The notes below the pieces were generated by a model. That model was not told where the DNA came from. It did no database searches and saw only the letters and a list, made by a program, of their open reading frames with translations. 64,000 nucleotides of DNA from JAGRMG01 sp047975215 (lineage in GTDB: Bacteria > Pseudomonadota > Alphaproteobacteria > Rhodobacterales > Rhodobacteraceae): assembly GCA_047975215.1 (NCBI GenBank), contig JBKEDD010000005.1, forward strand, positions 186,001-250,000, read 5' to 3'. The position numbers and the translations under genes were made by a program. Position 1 is the stretch's first letter. The number at the start of each line of letters is the position of its first letter. Positions 27,901 to 35,925 of the stretch are shown piece after piece.

Positions 27901-29594
27901 GAAAGATCCGCATCTACCATGCCGCCCTTCGCGAGGCGGGGTACGACCCGGCGGATTTCACCGTCACGCTGATGCTGCACACCTATATTGCCGAGACCCG
28001 CGAGAAGGCGGCCGAGGTGGCGCGCGGGCCGATGAAAGCCTACCTGACCAGCGCCGCCGGGCTTATCAAGCAGTTCGCCTGGGCCTTCCCGGCGTTCAAG
28101 CGGCCCAAGGGCGTCAACAATCCGTTCGAGCTTGATCTGGGTGTTCTGGAGGCCGACGAGGTCGAGGCGATCCTGGATTTCGCCTTCCAGCGGTATTTCG
28201 ACGAGTCCGGCCTGTTTGGAACCGTCGAGGACGGCATCGCGCGGGCCGAACAGCTCAAGCGGATCGGCGTCGATGAAATCGCCTGCCTGATCGACTATGG
28301 CATCGCCCCCGATCTGGTGCTGGAAGGGCTGAAACCGCTGGCAGAGGTAGTGAGGCGCGCCAATGCGCCGACCGCTCTGGCCGATGACGATTTCTCGCTG
28401 GCCGCGCAGATCCAGCGCCACGAGGTGACGCATCTGCAATGCACACCGTCCATGGCCCGGATGATCACCATGAACGACGAGGCGCGGATGGCGCTGGGCC
28501 GGGTGCGCTGCCTGTTACTGGGTGGCGAGGCGCTTCCCGGTGATCTGGTCAGGGATCTGCACGAATGCACGGGCGCAGACATCCTGAACCTGTACGGTCC
28601 GACCGAAACGACGATCTGGTCAACGGTGGAACGGGTCAGCCGCGCCGATGCGCCTGGCATCCTCAATATCGGAACGCCGATCGCCAATACATCCGTCTAT
28701 GTGCTGGACGCCGATCGCCGGCCCGTACCCGTGGGTGTGCCGGGCGAGCTGTATATCGGCGGCGAGGGGGTGACGCGCGGATACTGGCGGCGGCCAGACC
28801 TGACCGAAGACCGCTTTCCGCCCGATCCCTTCGCCGAGGAGGCCGGGCTGACCGTGGCCGCCGCGCCGCGCATGTACCGCACCGGCGATCTGGTGCGCTG
28901 GCGCGCCGACGGACGCCTGGATTTCCTGGGCCGCACCGATCATCAGGTGAAAATCCGCGGCCAGCGTATCGAACCGGGCGAGATCGAGGCGGCACTTGCG
29001 GGGTTCGAAGGCGTGAGCGGCGCCGTCGTCGTGGTGCGCGAAATCGCCGGCGATGCGCGGCTGGTCGGCTATGTCACCGCGACCGCGCCGGTTTCGGGCA
29101 ATGCGTTGCGGGCACATCTGGCGCGGCACTTGCCCGAAGCGATGGTGCCCGCGCATATCGTGACGCTGGATGCGTTCCCGCTGACGCCCAATGCCAAGAT
29201 CGACCGCGCGGCCCTGCCCGATCCGACGCCCGAACGCGGTGAGCCCGCGCCGGGCTCCTTGGCCCCGGCTGCCGGACCCGAGGCCGAGATCGCGGCGATC
29301 TGGTCGCGTATTCTCGGCGTTCGCGAGATCCGGGCGCAGGACAATTTCTTCGACCTTGGCGGTCATTCGCTGCTGGCGGTTCAGGCGCACCGGGAGATCC
29401 GTGACAAGCTTGGTCTGGCGAAGCTGTCGATCACCGATATCTTCCGGTTTCCCACCCTGGGCGGGCTGGCGGCGCATGTTGGTCCGGGCAGACCGCCCGA
29501 ATCCGCCCCTTCGCCGGTGGCCGAAGCCTCTGGCCGCGAAACGATATCCAGGCGCCGGGCGATGCGCGATGCCCGGCGGGCAAGGGCGAAATGA
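24963..29594 (+). CDS. NRPS: formyltransferase - condensation remnant - A(Gly) with embedded luciferase-like monooxygenase - PCP
   Basis: 1543 residues. N-terminal formyltransferase (about 1-175) has its catalytic set N92, H94 and D130 (NFHDG, GGTDEGD) and an Fmt-C-like barrel to about 290. Residues about 300-510 resemble the C-terminal part of a condensation domain but no HHxxxDG is present. The adenylation domain starts near 535 with A3 YTSGSTGTPKG and A4 NFDIS (D738). At about 775-1140 a bacterial-luciferase-like, FMN-type monooxygenase is inserted (WTPERHFH, GLGIASGWQPNDF). The A domain then resumes with A5 NLYGPTETT (N1209), A7 YRTGDL, A8 and A10 NAKIDR. The binding-pocket residues read D-I-L-Q-L-G-L-I-W, the recognised glycine code. 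A carrier domain with S1469 ends the protein; no TE. The insertion between A4 and A5 is the arrangement of MtaG/MelG, where the monooxygenase oxidises glycine and leaves an amide. It is also the MupA/Atu3671-type architecture. Product: oxidised, possibly N-formylated glycine unit (inference). Confidence 0.93.
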   Translation: MTRFNCALIGDESLLIGCGDTLIERGHDILAVVSGNADIARWATGKGLRVLDGAGRLAEHFRPGEIDWLLSIANLSLIPDTVLALAGKGAVNFHDGPLPRHAGLNAPAWALMAGESRFGVSWHVIEGGTDEGDIVAQAGFDIAADETAFSLNSKCYAAGLETFGDVMAGLESGAPPRAKQDLTLRTYHARDARPGAAGRLNFGRDAGALAAQVRGLDFGGYWNPLCAAKIEARGRVILVRHAVRGESVPGAAPGTVVDRDPSGIVVATAAGTLKLRGFSDSGGAALDIADFVSPGDVLASPDSRMSARLSAAIGRSLKAEPHWRHALQAMRPVPVPLASAQTGGSGWQSRELDLPAGLDEPASIAAVLAWALRGCGEELADIALTDAAITGAAQAVPGYLGRWVPLQARGGQTLAATCERIAGELARITEYGGFASDLMARDPRIVRTETPGLGLALDGAAPIPGTCCTVALAAGTATLHFDRARLDDAAASLLTDRLLAALDAVAQGDHGERPLGDLPVMPRAERAMILSDWNRTARDYDRDQTLHGAFEAQAARTPDATALVFETVALSYGELNARANALASRLRALGVAPGVQVGLYVARSPDLLVGALAILKAGGAYVPLDPAYPAERIAHFITDSDTRVIVTQEALKDALPRTGAEVLTIRRDQRAADGSANVDGGATADDLAYVIYTSGSTGTPKGVMVEHRNVANFFAGMDDRIDHEDGGVWLAVTSLNFDISVLELFWTLARGFKVVLGGDANRATVSNAPLQVSDRPIGFNLMYWGNDDGAGPKKYELLLEGAKFADAHGFNAVWTPERHFHAFGGPYPNPAVTGAAVAAVTRNLGVRSGSVVAPLHHPARIAEEWAIIDNLTNGRAGLGIASGWQPNDFILRPENTPPDNKPAMYEAIEILRRLWRGEAVEFPRKDGSLHPVITQPRPVSRELPIWVTIAGNPETWKEAGQIGANVLTHLLGQSIDEVAGKIRIYHAALREAGYDPADFTVTLMLHTYIAETREKAAEVARGPMKAYLTSAAGLIKQFAWAFPAFKRPKGVNNPFELDLGVLEADEVEAILDFAFQRYFDESGLFGTVEDGIARAEQLKRIGVDEIACLIDYGIAPDLVLEGLKPLAEVVRRANAPTALADDDFSLAAQIQRHEVTHLQCTPSMARMITMNDEARMALGRVRCLLLGGEALPGDLVRDLHECTGADILNLYGPTETTIWSTVERVSRADAPGILNIGTPIANTSVYVLDADRRPVPVGVPGELYIGGEGVTRGYWRRPDLTEDRFPPDPFAEEAGLTVAAAPRMYRTGDLVRWRADGRLDFLGRTDHQVKIRGQRIEPGEIEAALAGFEGVSGAVVVVREIAGDARLVGYVTATAPVSGNALRAHLARHLPEAMVPAHIVTLDAFPLTPNAKIDRAALPDPTPERGEPAPGSLAPAAGPEAEIAAIWSRILGVREIRAQDNFFDLGGHSLLAVQAHREIRDKLGLAKLSITDIFRFPTLGGLAAHVGPGRPPESAPSPVAEASGRETISRRRAMRDARRARAK

Positions 29595-30277
29595 CGGATC
29601 TGGCCGCTTCCGGCCTGCCGGGCCTGACCCTGTTGCGGCCGCTGTTGCGGGCCGAAGTCGCGATCGGTGCCACCGATCCGCGCTCGGTGCGCAACCGGGC
29701 CATGCCGGAAGAGGTCGCGGGATTGCCGCGTGCCAGCACCAAACGGCGGCGCGATTTCGCCGCCGGGCGCGCGGCGGCGCACCGGGCGATGCGGGGTCTG
29801 GGGGGACCCGCACGTCCGGTGCGTATTGGACCCGACCGGGCGCCGGTCTGGCCCGGGGGGCTGACCGGCAGTATCTCGCACAGCGATACCGCGTGCCTGG
29901 CGGCGGTGGCCCGCAGTGACATGGTGCGCGCCATCGGTCTGGATGTCGAGGACGACGCGGGCCTGGAACCCGAGCTTGTTGCCACGATCTGCAGCGAAAC
30001 CGAGCGCGCCTGGCTCTCTGGCCTGCCGCCCGCAGAGGCAGGTCGCATGGCCAGGCTGATCTTTTCGGCCAAGGAATGCGCCTACAAGTGCCAGTATGTC
30101 CTTAGCCGCACCCTGTTCGGGTTTGACACGCTGGAAATATTGCCCGATCCGGGCACTGGCCGGTTCGAAGCGGCCTTTGCCGCCGCCGTGCCGCCCTTTG
30201 CGGCCGGAACACGGCTGACGGGGCGGTTCGCCATCGGCGCCGGGCTGATCGTGACGGCGATGACGCTTCCGGCATGA
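29591..30277 (+). CDS. 4'-phosphopantetheinyl transferase (Sfp/EntD type)
   Basis: 228 residues. It transfers the phosphopantetheine arm from CoA to carrier-protein serines. Motifs are RRRDFAAGRAAAHRAM, the P2-type segment SISHSD, the metal-binding IGLDVE, and FSAKECAYKCQY, all in the expected order and spacing for the EntD-like branch. The ATG overlaps the NRPS stop by four bases (ATGA), so translation is coupled. It should activate S1813 of the PKS and S1469 of the NRPS. A dedicated PPTase in the same operon is strong evidence that the assembly line is functional rather than decaying. Confidence 0.95.
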   Translation: MTDLAASGLPGLTLLRPLLRAEVAIGATDPRSVRNRAMPEEVAGLPRASTKRRRDFAAGRAAAHRAMRGLGGPARPVRIGPDRAPVWPGGLTGSISHSDTACLAAVARSDMVRAIGLDVEDDAGLEPELVATICSETERAWLSGLPPAEAGRMARLIFSAKECAYKCQYVLSRTLFGFDTLEILPDPGTGRFEAAFAAAVPPFAAGTRLTGRFAIGAGLIVTAMTLPA

Positions 30278-30332
30278 AACCGGGGCCGGCACGGGTTACA
30301 ACGGTCCCCACGCAAGCGGGAATCTGTGACGG

Positions 30333-31280
30333 ATGTTCATGCGAATGCTTCCTTTCCTGATCGCTGCCGTGCTGGTGCTGGCGGCGCTGGCCTGGTGGCT
30401 GTGGCCGCGCCCTGCGCGTCTGAACGCGGCCGAGGTCGATGCGGCGCTGGCGCTGCCGCTCGCCGCGCCCGGGGCGCCGCTGCGGGTCTTTCACCTGGGT
30501 CACAGCCTGGTCGGGCGCGACATGCCGGCGATGCTGGCGCAGCTTGCGCCGGACGGGCACCGCTATGACAGCCAGTTGGGTTGGGGAACCCCGCTGAAAG
30601 CGCATTGGGAACCGGGCGAACCGATCAACGGGTTTGAGGCCGAAAACGCCCATCCCCGGTACCGCGCGGCGCGCGAGGCCATCGGCTCGGGCGCGTATGA
30701 CGCCGTGATCCTGACCGAGATGGTCGAACTGCGCGACGCGGTGCGCTATCATGACAGCGCCCGGTATCTTGCCGAATGGGCGCAACTTGCGCAGCAGGGC
30801 AATCCGCAAGCCCGTATCTATCTGTATGAAAGCTGGCACCGGCTGGATGACGAGGACGGCTGGCTTGCCCGGATCGACTCCGATCTGCCTGAACTGTGGC
30901 TTGGCGAATTGCTGCGCCCGGCGGTCGCGCGAACCGGGCGTCCGAACTATCTGATTCCGGCCGGGCAGGTGATGGCGCGGCTGGTGCGCAAGATCGAGGC
31001 GGCGGGCGGCATCGGCGGGCTGACGCAGCGAGAGGATCTGTTCGCACGCGACGAAAGGGGCGGGATCGACCCGATCCATGTCAACGATCTGGGGGCCTAT
31101 CTGGTGGCGCTCACGCACTATGCGGTACTCTATCACCGCTCGCCGGTCGGCCTGCCCCACGAGTTGCTGCGCGCCGATGGCAGCCCGGCCGACGCGCCCT
31201 CGCGGCAGGCCGCCCGGCTGATGCAGGAAACCGTGTGGGAAGTCGTTACCTCGACCCCCGGAACCGGAGTGGTCAGATGA
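30333..31280 (+). CDS. Membrane-anchored SGNH/GDSL-like protein of unknown role
   Basis: 315 residues. An N-terminal hydrophobic helix (residues about 4-26, ending WWLWPRP) suggests export with a membrane anchor. The soluble part has HLGHSLVGRDMPAML, resembling SGNH block I with GHS in place of GDS, and DPIHVNDLGAYLVAL near the C-terminus, resembling block V with Asp and His two residues apart (DPIH). Between them YESWHRLDDEDG is distinctive. No named family was recognised. The fold call rests on these two motifs. Three ATGs lie within the first five codons. The stop overlaps the next gene by four bases, so it is cotranslated with the GH-like protein. An esterase or deacylase acting on glycan or lipid is a reasonable guess. 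Confidence 0.65.
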   Translation: MFMRMLPFLIAAVLVLAALAWWLWPRPARLNAAEVDAALALPLAAPGAPLRVFHLGHSLVGRDMPAMLAQLAPDGHRYDSQLGWGTPLKAHWEPGEPINGFEAENAHPRYRAAREAIGSGAYDAVILTEMVELRDAVRYHDSARYLAEWAQLAQQGNPQARIYLYESWHRLDDEDGWLARIDSDLPELWLGELLRPAVARTGRPNYLIPAGQVMARLVRKIEAAGGIGGLTQREDLFARDERGGIDPIHVNDLGAYLVALTHYAVLYHRSPVGLPHELLRADGSPADAPSRQAARLMQETVWEVVTSTPGTGVVR

Positions 31281-33010
31281 TCCGGCCGACGACGCTTGTC
31301 CTGATACTGTCCGTCATTTTCCTGGCGGGGCGCGCCGGAGCAGAGCAGGATGCCGGGCCCGGCAAAGGGGATGGCGACGGCGCGATTGCCATCGCCATCG
31401 GTCTGGCCGGCGTCAACGACTGGAGCGTTCAGCAACCTTTTCTCGACGTGATGAAGACCGCCCGGCCCTGGATCGGCCACAAGCCGGGGCAATGGGGCGG
31501 CGCCACGCACGAAGACCTGCGGGATGCCGGCTATCTCGACGAAAACGGCTGGCCGGTCGCCAAGCCGCCGGAACTCGGCTCCATCGGAACCGTGATCCTG
31601 ACCGATCTGCCGCAGCAGGCCCGGTCGCTGGCCGGCCGCTATCGGCTGCGGTTTGACGGTGACGGCATCGTCGAGGTCGGCCTGCGCGGGCAGAATGTGC
31701 GCTATGGCAAGAACGAGGTGACATTCGATTTCACCCCGGGCTCCGGCCCGGTGGATATCCGCATCCAGCGCACGGACCGTTTCAAGACCGGCGATCATGT
31801 GCGCAACATAACGGTGGTCAAGCTCGACCATGCGGCGGCCTTCGATGCCGGCGCGGTGTTCAACCCCGACTGGCTGGCCCGGATCGAGGGGTTTTCGGCG
31901 CTGCGTTTCATGGACTGGATGAAGACCAACGAAACCAGCCAGACGACCTGGAGCGAGCGGCCCGAACCGGGCGACTACACCTATGCGCTTGATGGTGTGC
32001 CGGTCGAGGTTATGGTGCAACTGGCCAACCGTACCGGCGCCGATGCCTGGTTCAACATGCCCCATACCGCCGATGACGATTATGTCAGGCAATTCGCCAC
32101 GCTGGTACGCGACAGCCTGTGGCACGAACAGCGGGCCTATGTGGAATTGTCCAACGAGGTCTGGAACTGGCAGTTTCCGCAGGCCACCTGGGCCGATCGC
32201 GGCGCAAGGGCGCGCTGGAACACGGCGGAAGTGTGGTTGCAGTATTACGCCCTGCGCGCGTCCGAGGTGGCGCAGATCTGGAGTGGAGTCTATGGCGCCG
32301 ATGCAAATGCCCGGCTGGTCAACGTGATCTCGTCCCAGACCGGATGGCTGGGGCTGGAACGCAACGTGATGGAGGCGCCGCTGTGGATGGCCGAACCGGA
32401 CGCGGCCAGCCACGGCCAGCCGCATGAATATTTCGACGCCTATGCCGTCACCGGCTATTTCGGCTACGGGCTGGGGCACGAGGACAACGCGCCGATGGTG
32501 CGCGGCTGGATCGCGCAAAGCCTGGCCCTGGCCGAGGCCGAGGCCGACAGGCGCGGCCTTGCCGGGGCGGCGCGCGAGGATTTCGTGGCCCGGCACCGCT
32601 ATGACGCGGCTTCGGCGCAGGCGGCGGCGGAAATCCGCGACGGCGTGGTCAGCGGCGACAAGCGCGACACCCTGAGCGACCTGCTGGGCCGCATCCTGCC
32701 CCACCATGCCGGGGTGGCGAACCGCTATGGTCTGGAACTCATCATGTACGAGGGCGGAACCCATGTGGTCGGGCTTGGCCCGATCGTCGATGACGAAGAC
32801 CTGACCGCGTTCTTCATCCATTTCAACTATACCCCCGAGATGGGCGCGCTCTACCGTGAGCTTATCGAGGGCTGGCACCGGGTCGGCGGCAAGCTGTTCA
32901 ACGCCTTCGTCGATGTCTACAGCCCAACGAAATGGGGCAGTTGGGGCACGCTGCGATACCTGAGCGACGACAACCCGCGCTGGGATACGCTGGTGTCCTT
33001 CCTGCGATGA
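31277..33010 (+). CDS. Secreted clan GH-A-like glycoside hydrolase family protein
   Basis: 577 residues with a signal peptide (MIRPTTLVLILSVIFLAGRAGA, cleavage near AEQD). The body looks like a (beta/alpha)8 hydrolase. YVELSNEVWN carries N293-E294, the typical NE acid/base pair of clan GH-A. LIMYEGGTH carries E492 as the candidate nucleophile, about 198 residues later. VQLANRTGADAWFNMPHTADDDYV is another barrel segment. Aromatic-rich loops suit glycan binding. A defined GH family was not assigned. It is coupled by ATGA to the SGNH-like gene and by ATGA to the next GT2. In a polysaccharide locus such enzymes often trim or release the polymer. Confidence 0.72.
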   Translation: MIRPTTLVLILSVIFLAGRAGAEQDAGPGKGDGDGAIAIAIGLAGVNDWSVQQPFLDVMKTARPWIGHKPGQWGGATHEDLRDAGYLDENGWPVAKPPELGSIGTVILTDLPQQARSLAGRYRLRFDGDGIVEVGLRGQNVRYGKNEVTFDFTPGSGPVDIRIQRTDRFKTGDHVRNITVVKLDHAAAFDAGAVFNPDWLARIEGFSALRFMDWMKTNETSQTTWSERPEPGDYTYALDGVPVEVMVQLANRTGADAWFNMPHTADDDYVRQFATLVRDSLWHEQRAYVELSNEVWNWQFPQATWADRGARARWNTAEVWLQYYALRASEVAQIWSGVYGADANARLVNVISSQTGWLGLERNVMEAPLWMAEPDAASHGQPHEYFDAYAVTGYFGYGLGHEDNAPMVRGWIAQSLALAEAEADRRGLAGAAREDFVARHRYDAASAQAAAEIRDGVVSGDKRDTLSDLLGRILPHHAGVANRYGLELIMYEGGTHVVGLGPIVDDEDLTAFFIHFNYTPEMGALYRELIEGWHRVGGKLFNAFVDVYSPTKWGSWGTLRYLSDDNPRWDTLVSFLR

Positions 33011-33843
33011 AAGCGATGGCCAGCGTCATACTGCCCGCCCATGACGAGGCGGGCCATATCGGCGCGTGCCTGTCCGCGCTGCTGGCGTCCCATCCGCTGC
33101 CCCAAGGCTGGCGGGGCGAGGTGATCGTGGTGGCCAACGGGTGCCGCGACGGAACCGCCGGGCTGGCGCGCGGATATTGCGACGAGGCCCGGGCGCGGGG
33201 CTGGGCGTTGCGGGTGATCGAACTGGCAGAGGGCAACAAGCTGCGTGCGCTGAATGCCGGGGATGCGGCGGCGCGGGGCGGCGTGCGCATCTATCTCGAT
33301 GCGGATGTGATCGTCGATCCGGCGCTTGTCGGGCAACTGATCGGAACTTTGGGCAGCGAGAGGGCGCTTTATTCCAGCGGTACACCGCGGGTCGCCCGTG
33401 CCGAAAGCCCGTTCACCCGCGCCTACGGCCGCTTCTGGCTGCGCCTGCCGTTCATGACGCACGGGGTTCCGGGCTTTGGGGTGTTCGCGGTGAATGGTGC
33501 CGGGCGCGCCCGCTGGGAGGACTGGCCCGACATAATATCGGACGACACATTCGTCCGCTTGCAGTTCGCTCCGCCCGAAAGGGTCGGGATCGCTGCCGGA
33601 TACGTCTGGCCGATGGTCGAAGGCTTTGCCAATCTGGTCCGCGTGCGGCGGCGGCAGAACGAGGGCGTGGCGCAGATCGCGGTGCGCTATCCGGCCCTGC
33701 TGGCCAATGACGACAAGGCGCGCCCGCGCATAGGGGCGCTGGCGATGCGCGATCCTGTGGGTTTTGCCGCTTATGCGCTGGTGGCACTGGCGGTGAAAAC
33801 GCCGCTATTCCGGGGCCGGGGAGGATGGGCGCGCGGGCGCTGA
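33007..33843 (+). CDS. Glycosyltransferase family 2
   Basis: 278 residues. GT-A features: ASVILPAHDEAGHIGACL, EVIVVANGCRDGT, the metal site YLDADVIVDP, and an ED-like ISDDTFVR followed by RRRQNEG, which recalls the Q/RxxRW end motif of processive-type GT2 enzymes in weakened form. A second ATG three codons on (MASVIL) is possible. The start overlaps the GH-like stop by four bases. It is the last plus-strand gene of the glycan/thiotemplate block and faces the GT4 gene across a three-base gap. Confidence 0.87.
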   Translation: MKAMASVILPAHDEAGHIGACLSALLASHPLPQGWRGEVIVVANGCRDGTAGLARGYCDEARARGWALRVIELAEGNKLRALNAGDAAARGGVRIYLDADVIVDPALVGQLIGTLGSERALYSSGTPRVARAESPFTRAYGRFWLRLPFMTHGVPGFGVFAVNGAGRARWEDWPDIISDDTFVRLQFAPPERVGIAAGYVWPMVEGFANLVRVRRRQNEGVAQIAVRYPALLANDDKARPRIGALAMRDPVGFAAYALVALAVKTPLFRGRGGWARGR

Positions 33844-33846
33844 AGG

Positions 33847-35082
33847 TCAGCGCAATGGCCCGGACAGATCGGGCGGGGGGGCGATTGCATCGGCAAACAG
33901 CACGGCCAGCTTGCCCGCCTCTCTGTCGGCGTCGTGACGCTCAAGCACCCGTTCGCGCCCGGCCCGGCCCATTGCCGTCAGCCGGTCGGCCGGGGTCGCG
34001 GCCAGTTTTGCCACCGCATCGGCCAGGGCGGCGGCATCGCCCGCCGGCACCAGCCAGCCGGTGCGCCCGGGCTGCACCAGTTCGGGGATGCCCGCGACCC
34101 AGGTGGCGATCACCGGCCGGGCGGCTGCCATCGCTTCCATTACCACCATCGGCAGACCTTCGGCGAAACTGGGCAGCACAAGCGCATGTGCCGCGTCCAG
34201 TTCGGCGCGTACCCCGTCTTCGGACAGCCAGCCAGTCAGCGTGACGCGATCCGACAGCCCGTGCCGGGCAATCGCCGACTCGAGCGCCGGGCGCATGTCA
34301 CCGTCGCCCACGAGTGACAGGCGGATATCGGGGTGACTGTCGCGCAGCCTCGCCATCGCGTGAACCAGCAGCATCTGGCCCTTCTGCTCGGCGAAACGGC
34401 CGATGCAGACCAGCCGCGGTGGCCCGTCCGGCAGCGGCGCGGGATCGTCGAACGCCGCCGGTTCGATGCCGCAATGAACGACGTGCAGCCGTTCCCAGGT
34501 GCCGAACCCGGCCCAGCGGCACAGTTGCGAGCGCCCGAACCGGCTGACCGCGACGACAAAGGCGGCGCGATCAGCCTTCAGCCCAAGCGAAAGCGCCGCG
34601 GGTGCGTCGAATTCTTCCGGTCCGTGCGCCGTGAAACTGTAGGTCGGCCCCCCCAGCGCATTCGTCAGCAGCGCGACGGCGGTTGAGTTGGTTCCGAAAT
34701 GCGCATGCATGTGCTGCACACCGCCTTCGGCACATCGCCGCGCCACCTCGCAGGCTTCGGCCAGATAGATCAGATGCCGCAAGACTCCGGCGGGCGAGGC
34801 GCGGCCCATGCGCAGCGCCAGCCGCAGCGCCCCAACAAAGCGCCCCGGCGCTGAAAATGCCGCCCGCAGCAGCATCGCCGAAAGGTGCCATGCGCCCCGG
34901 TCGAGCACGTATTCGGTGCGCTCCGCCTCGGCCCGGTCCAGCGGGTCGACAAGCCCGGCCGCGGGCCGGCGCATCGCCAGCCGCTTGACCTTCGCGCCGC
35001 CGCGTTCAAGCGCGGCCAGTTCGCGACGGATGAAACTGTGCGAGGGTTGCGGATAGGTGTTGAGGATATAGGCGAGCTTCAA
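33847..35082 (-). CDS. Glycosyltransferase family 4 (GT-B)
   Basis: 411 residues. The N-terminal strand MKLAYILNTYPQPSHSFIRREL is typical of colanic-acid/ExoL-type GT4 enzymes. Other features are MHAHFGTNSTAV, SFTAHGPEEFDA, LVCIGRFAEQKGQMLLVHAM and the donor-site glutamates in VLPSFAEGLPMVVMEAMAAARPVIAT (EX7E motif). The start is a TTG at 35082 with AGGAA about ten bases upstream. It is the only start that gives this N-terminus. It likely transfers a hexose during polymer repeat assembly. The donor is unknown. Confidence 0.9.
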   Translation of the reverse strand: MKLAYILNTYPQPSHSFIRRELAALERGGAKVKRLAMRRPAAGLVDPLDRAEAERTEYVLDRGAWHLSAMLLRAAFSAPGRFVGALRLALRMGRASPAGVLRHLIYLAEACEVARRCAEGGVQHMHAHFGTNSTAVALLTNALGGPTYSFTAHGPEEFDAPAALSLGLKADRAAFVVAVSRFGRSQLCRWAGFGTWERLHVVHCGIEPAAFDDPAPLPDGPPRLVCIGRFAEQKGQMLLVHAMARLRDSHPDIRLSLVGDGDMRPALESAIARHGLSDRVTLTGWLSEDGVRAELDAAHALVLPSFAEGLPMVVMEAMAAARPVIATWVAGIPELVQPGRTGWLVPAGDAAALADAVAKLAATPADRLTAMGRAGRERVLERHDADREAGKLAVLFADAIAPPPDLSGPLR

Positions 35083-35294
35083 GAGCGGTTGGTTCCTTTC
35101 GGGCGCGTTGCGCCAGATTAGGGCGCAATCGGCAAAGTGGAAACCGGCGTTTCGTCAGCGCCGCTACGCGGCCCCGGCCCGTGCCGCCGGGCACGCCCCA
35201 ACCGGTTCCGGCGACGACGCAGCGCGCTATTTACCGCGACGGGTGGAATGTGATCTGGTGTGCCGGGAACGCGACGCACAGGGAGAGACCTGCA

Positions 35295-35834
35295 ATGCAG
35301 ATGAGCGACACGCGCGAAATCAAGGCCGATCCGGCGGCCGTCTTTGCCGCGCTTCTGGATCCGGAGGTTCTGAAGGCCTGCGTGTCCGGCGCGCAGGAGG
35401 TCACGGGCAACCCCGAGGACGGCTATGAAGCGACGGTGATCCAGAAGGTCGGGCCGGTCAAGGCGACGTTCAAGGGTCAGGTGACGATGTCCGACATGGT
35501 GCAAGACCGCAGCCTGACCATAACCGGCGAGGGCAAGGGCGGCGCGGCGGGGTTTGCCAAGGGCGAAGCCCAGGTCACGCTGGAACCGACCGAGGCAGGC
35601 GGGACGATCCTTGCCTATGAGGTGGAAGCCAGGGTTGGCGGCAAGCTGGCGCAGCTGGGCAGCCGCCTGATCGACGGCTTTGCCAAGAAGATGGCCGATC
35701 AGTTCTTCGCCCGTTTGCAGGAGGTGCTGGAAGGCCCGCCCGAGGCGTCCTCGGCAGAGGATGACGCGGCCTCCGAACCTGACGCCCAGGAGCCGAAAAA
35801 GAGCTGGTTGAAAAAGCTCACGCGGCGCGATTGA
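35295..35834 (+). CDS. CoxG/SRPBCC family protein
   Basis: 179 residues of the carbon monoxide dehydrogenase subunit G (CoxG) family, a START-like helix-grip fold. MQMSDTREIKADPAAVFAALLDPEVLKACVSGAQEV is the standard N-terminus, and GEGKGGAAGFAKGEAQVTL and RLIDGFAKKMADQFFARL are also conserved. A lysine-rich C-terminal tail (KKSWLKKL) could touch the membrane. GGGAGAG precedes the ATG. No CO dehydrogenase subunits are nearby, so a general role in membrane recruitment of a molybdenum hydroxylase or a lipid-binding role is possible. Function unassigned. Confidence 0.85.
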   Translation: MQMSDTREIKADPAAVFAALLDPEVLKACVSGAQEVTGNPEDGYEATVIQKVGPVKATFKGQVTMSDMVQDRSLTITGEGKGGAAGFAKGEAQVTLEPTEAGGTILAYEVEARVGGKLAQLGSRLIDGFAKKMADQFFARLQEVLEGPPEASSAEDDAASEPDAQEPKKSWLKKLTRRD

Positions 35835-35925
35835 TTCCTGCATCGGCGCACAGGGGGTCGTGCGCGCCGGCGCTGTTCTGCGTCATGTCTTCGGGTTAGG
35901 TACTGGGCTGCGAAGCGGAGGAACA

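Noticed and set aside
26457..28439. Long minus-strand frame antisense to the NRPS A-LLM region
   Set aside because: Same shadow effect. No family motif, and the plus strand encodes the full LLM and A-domain signatures.
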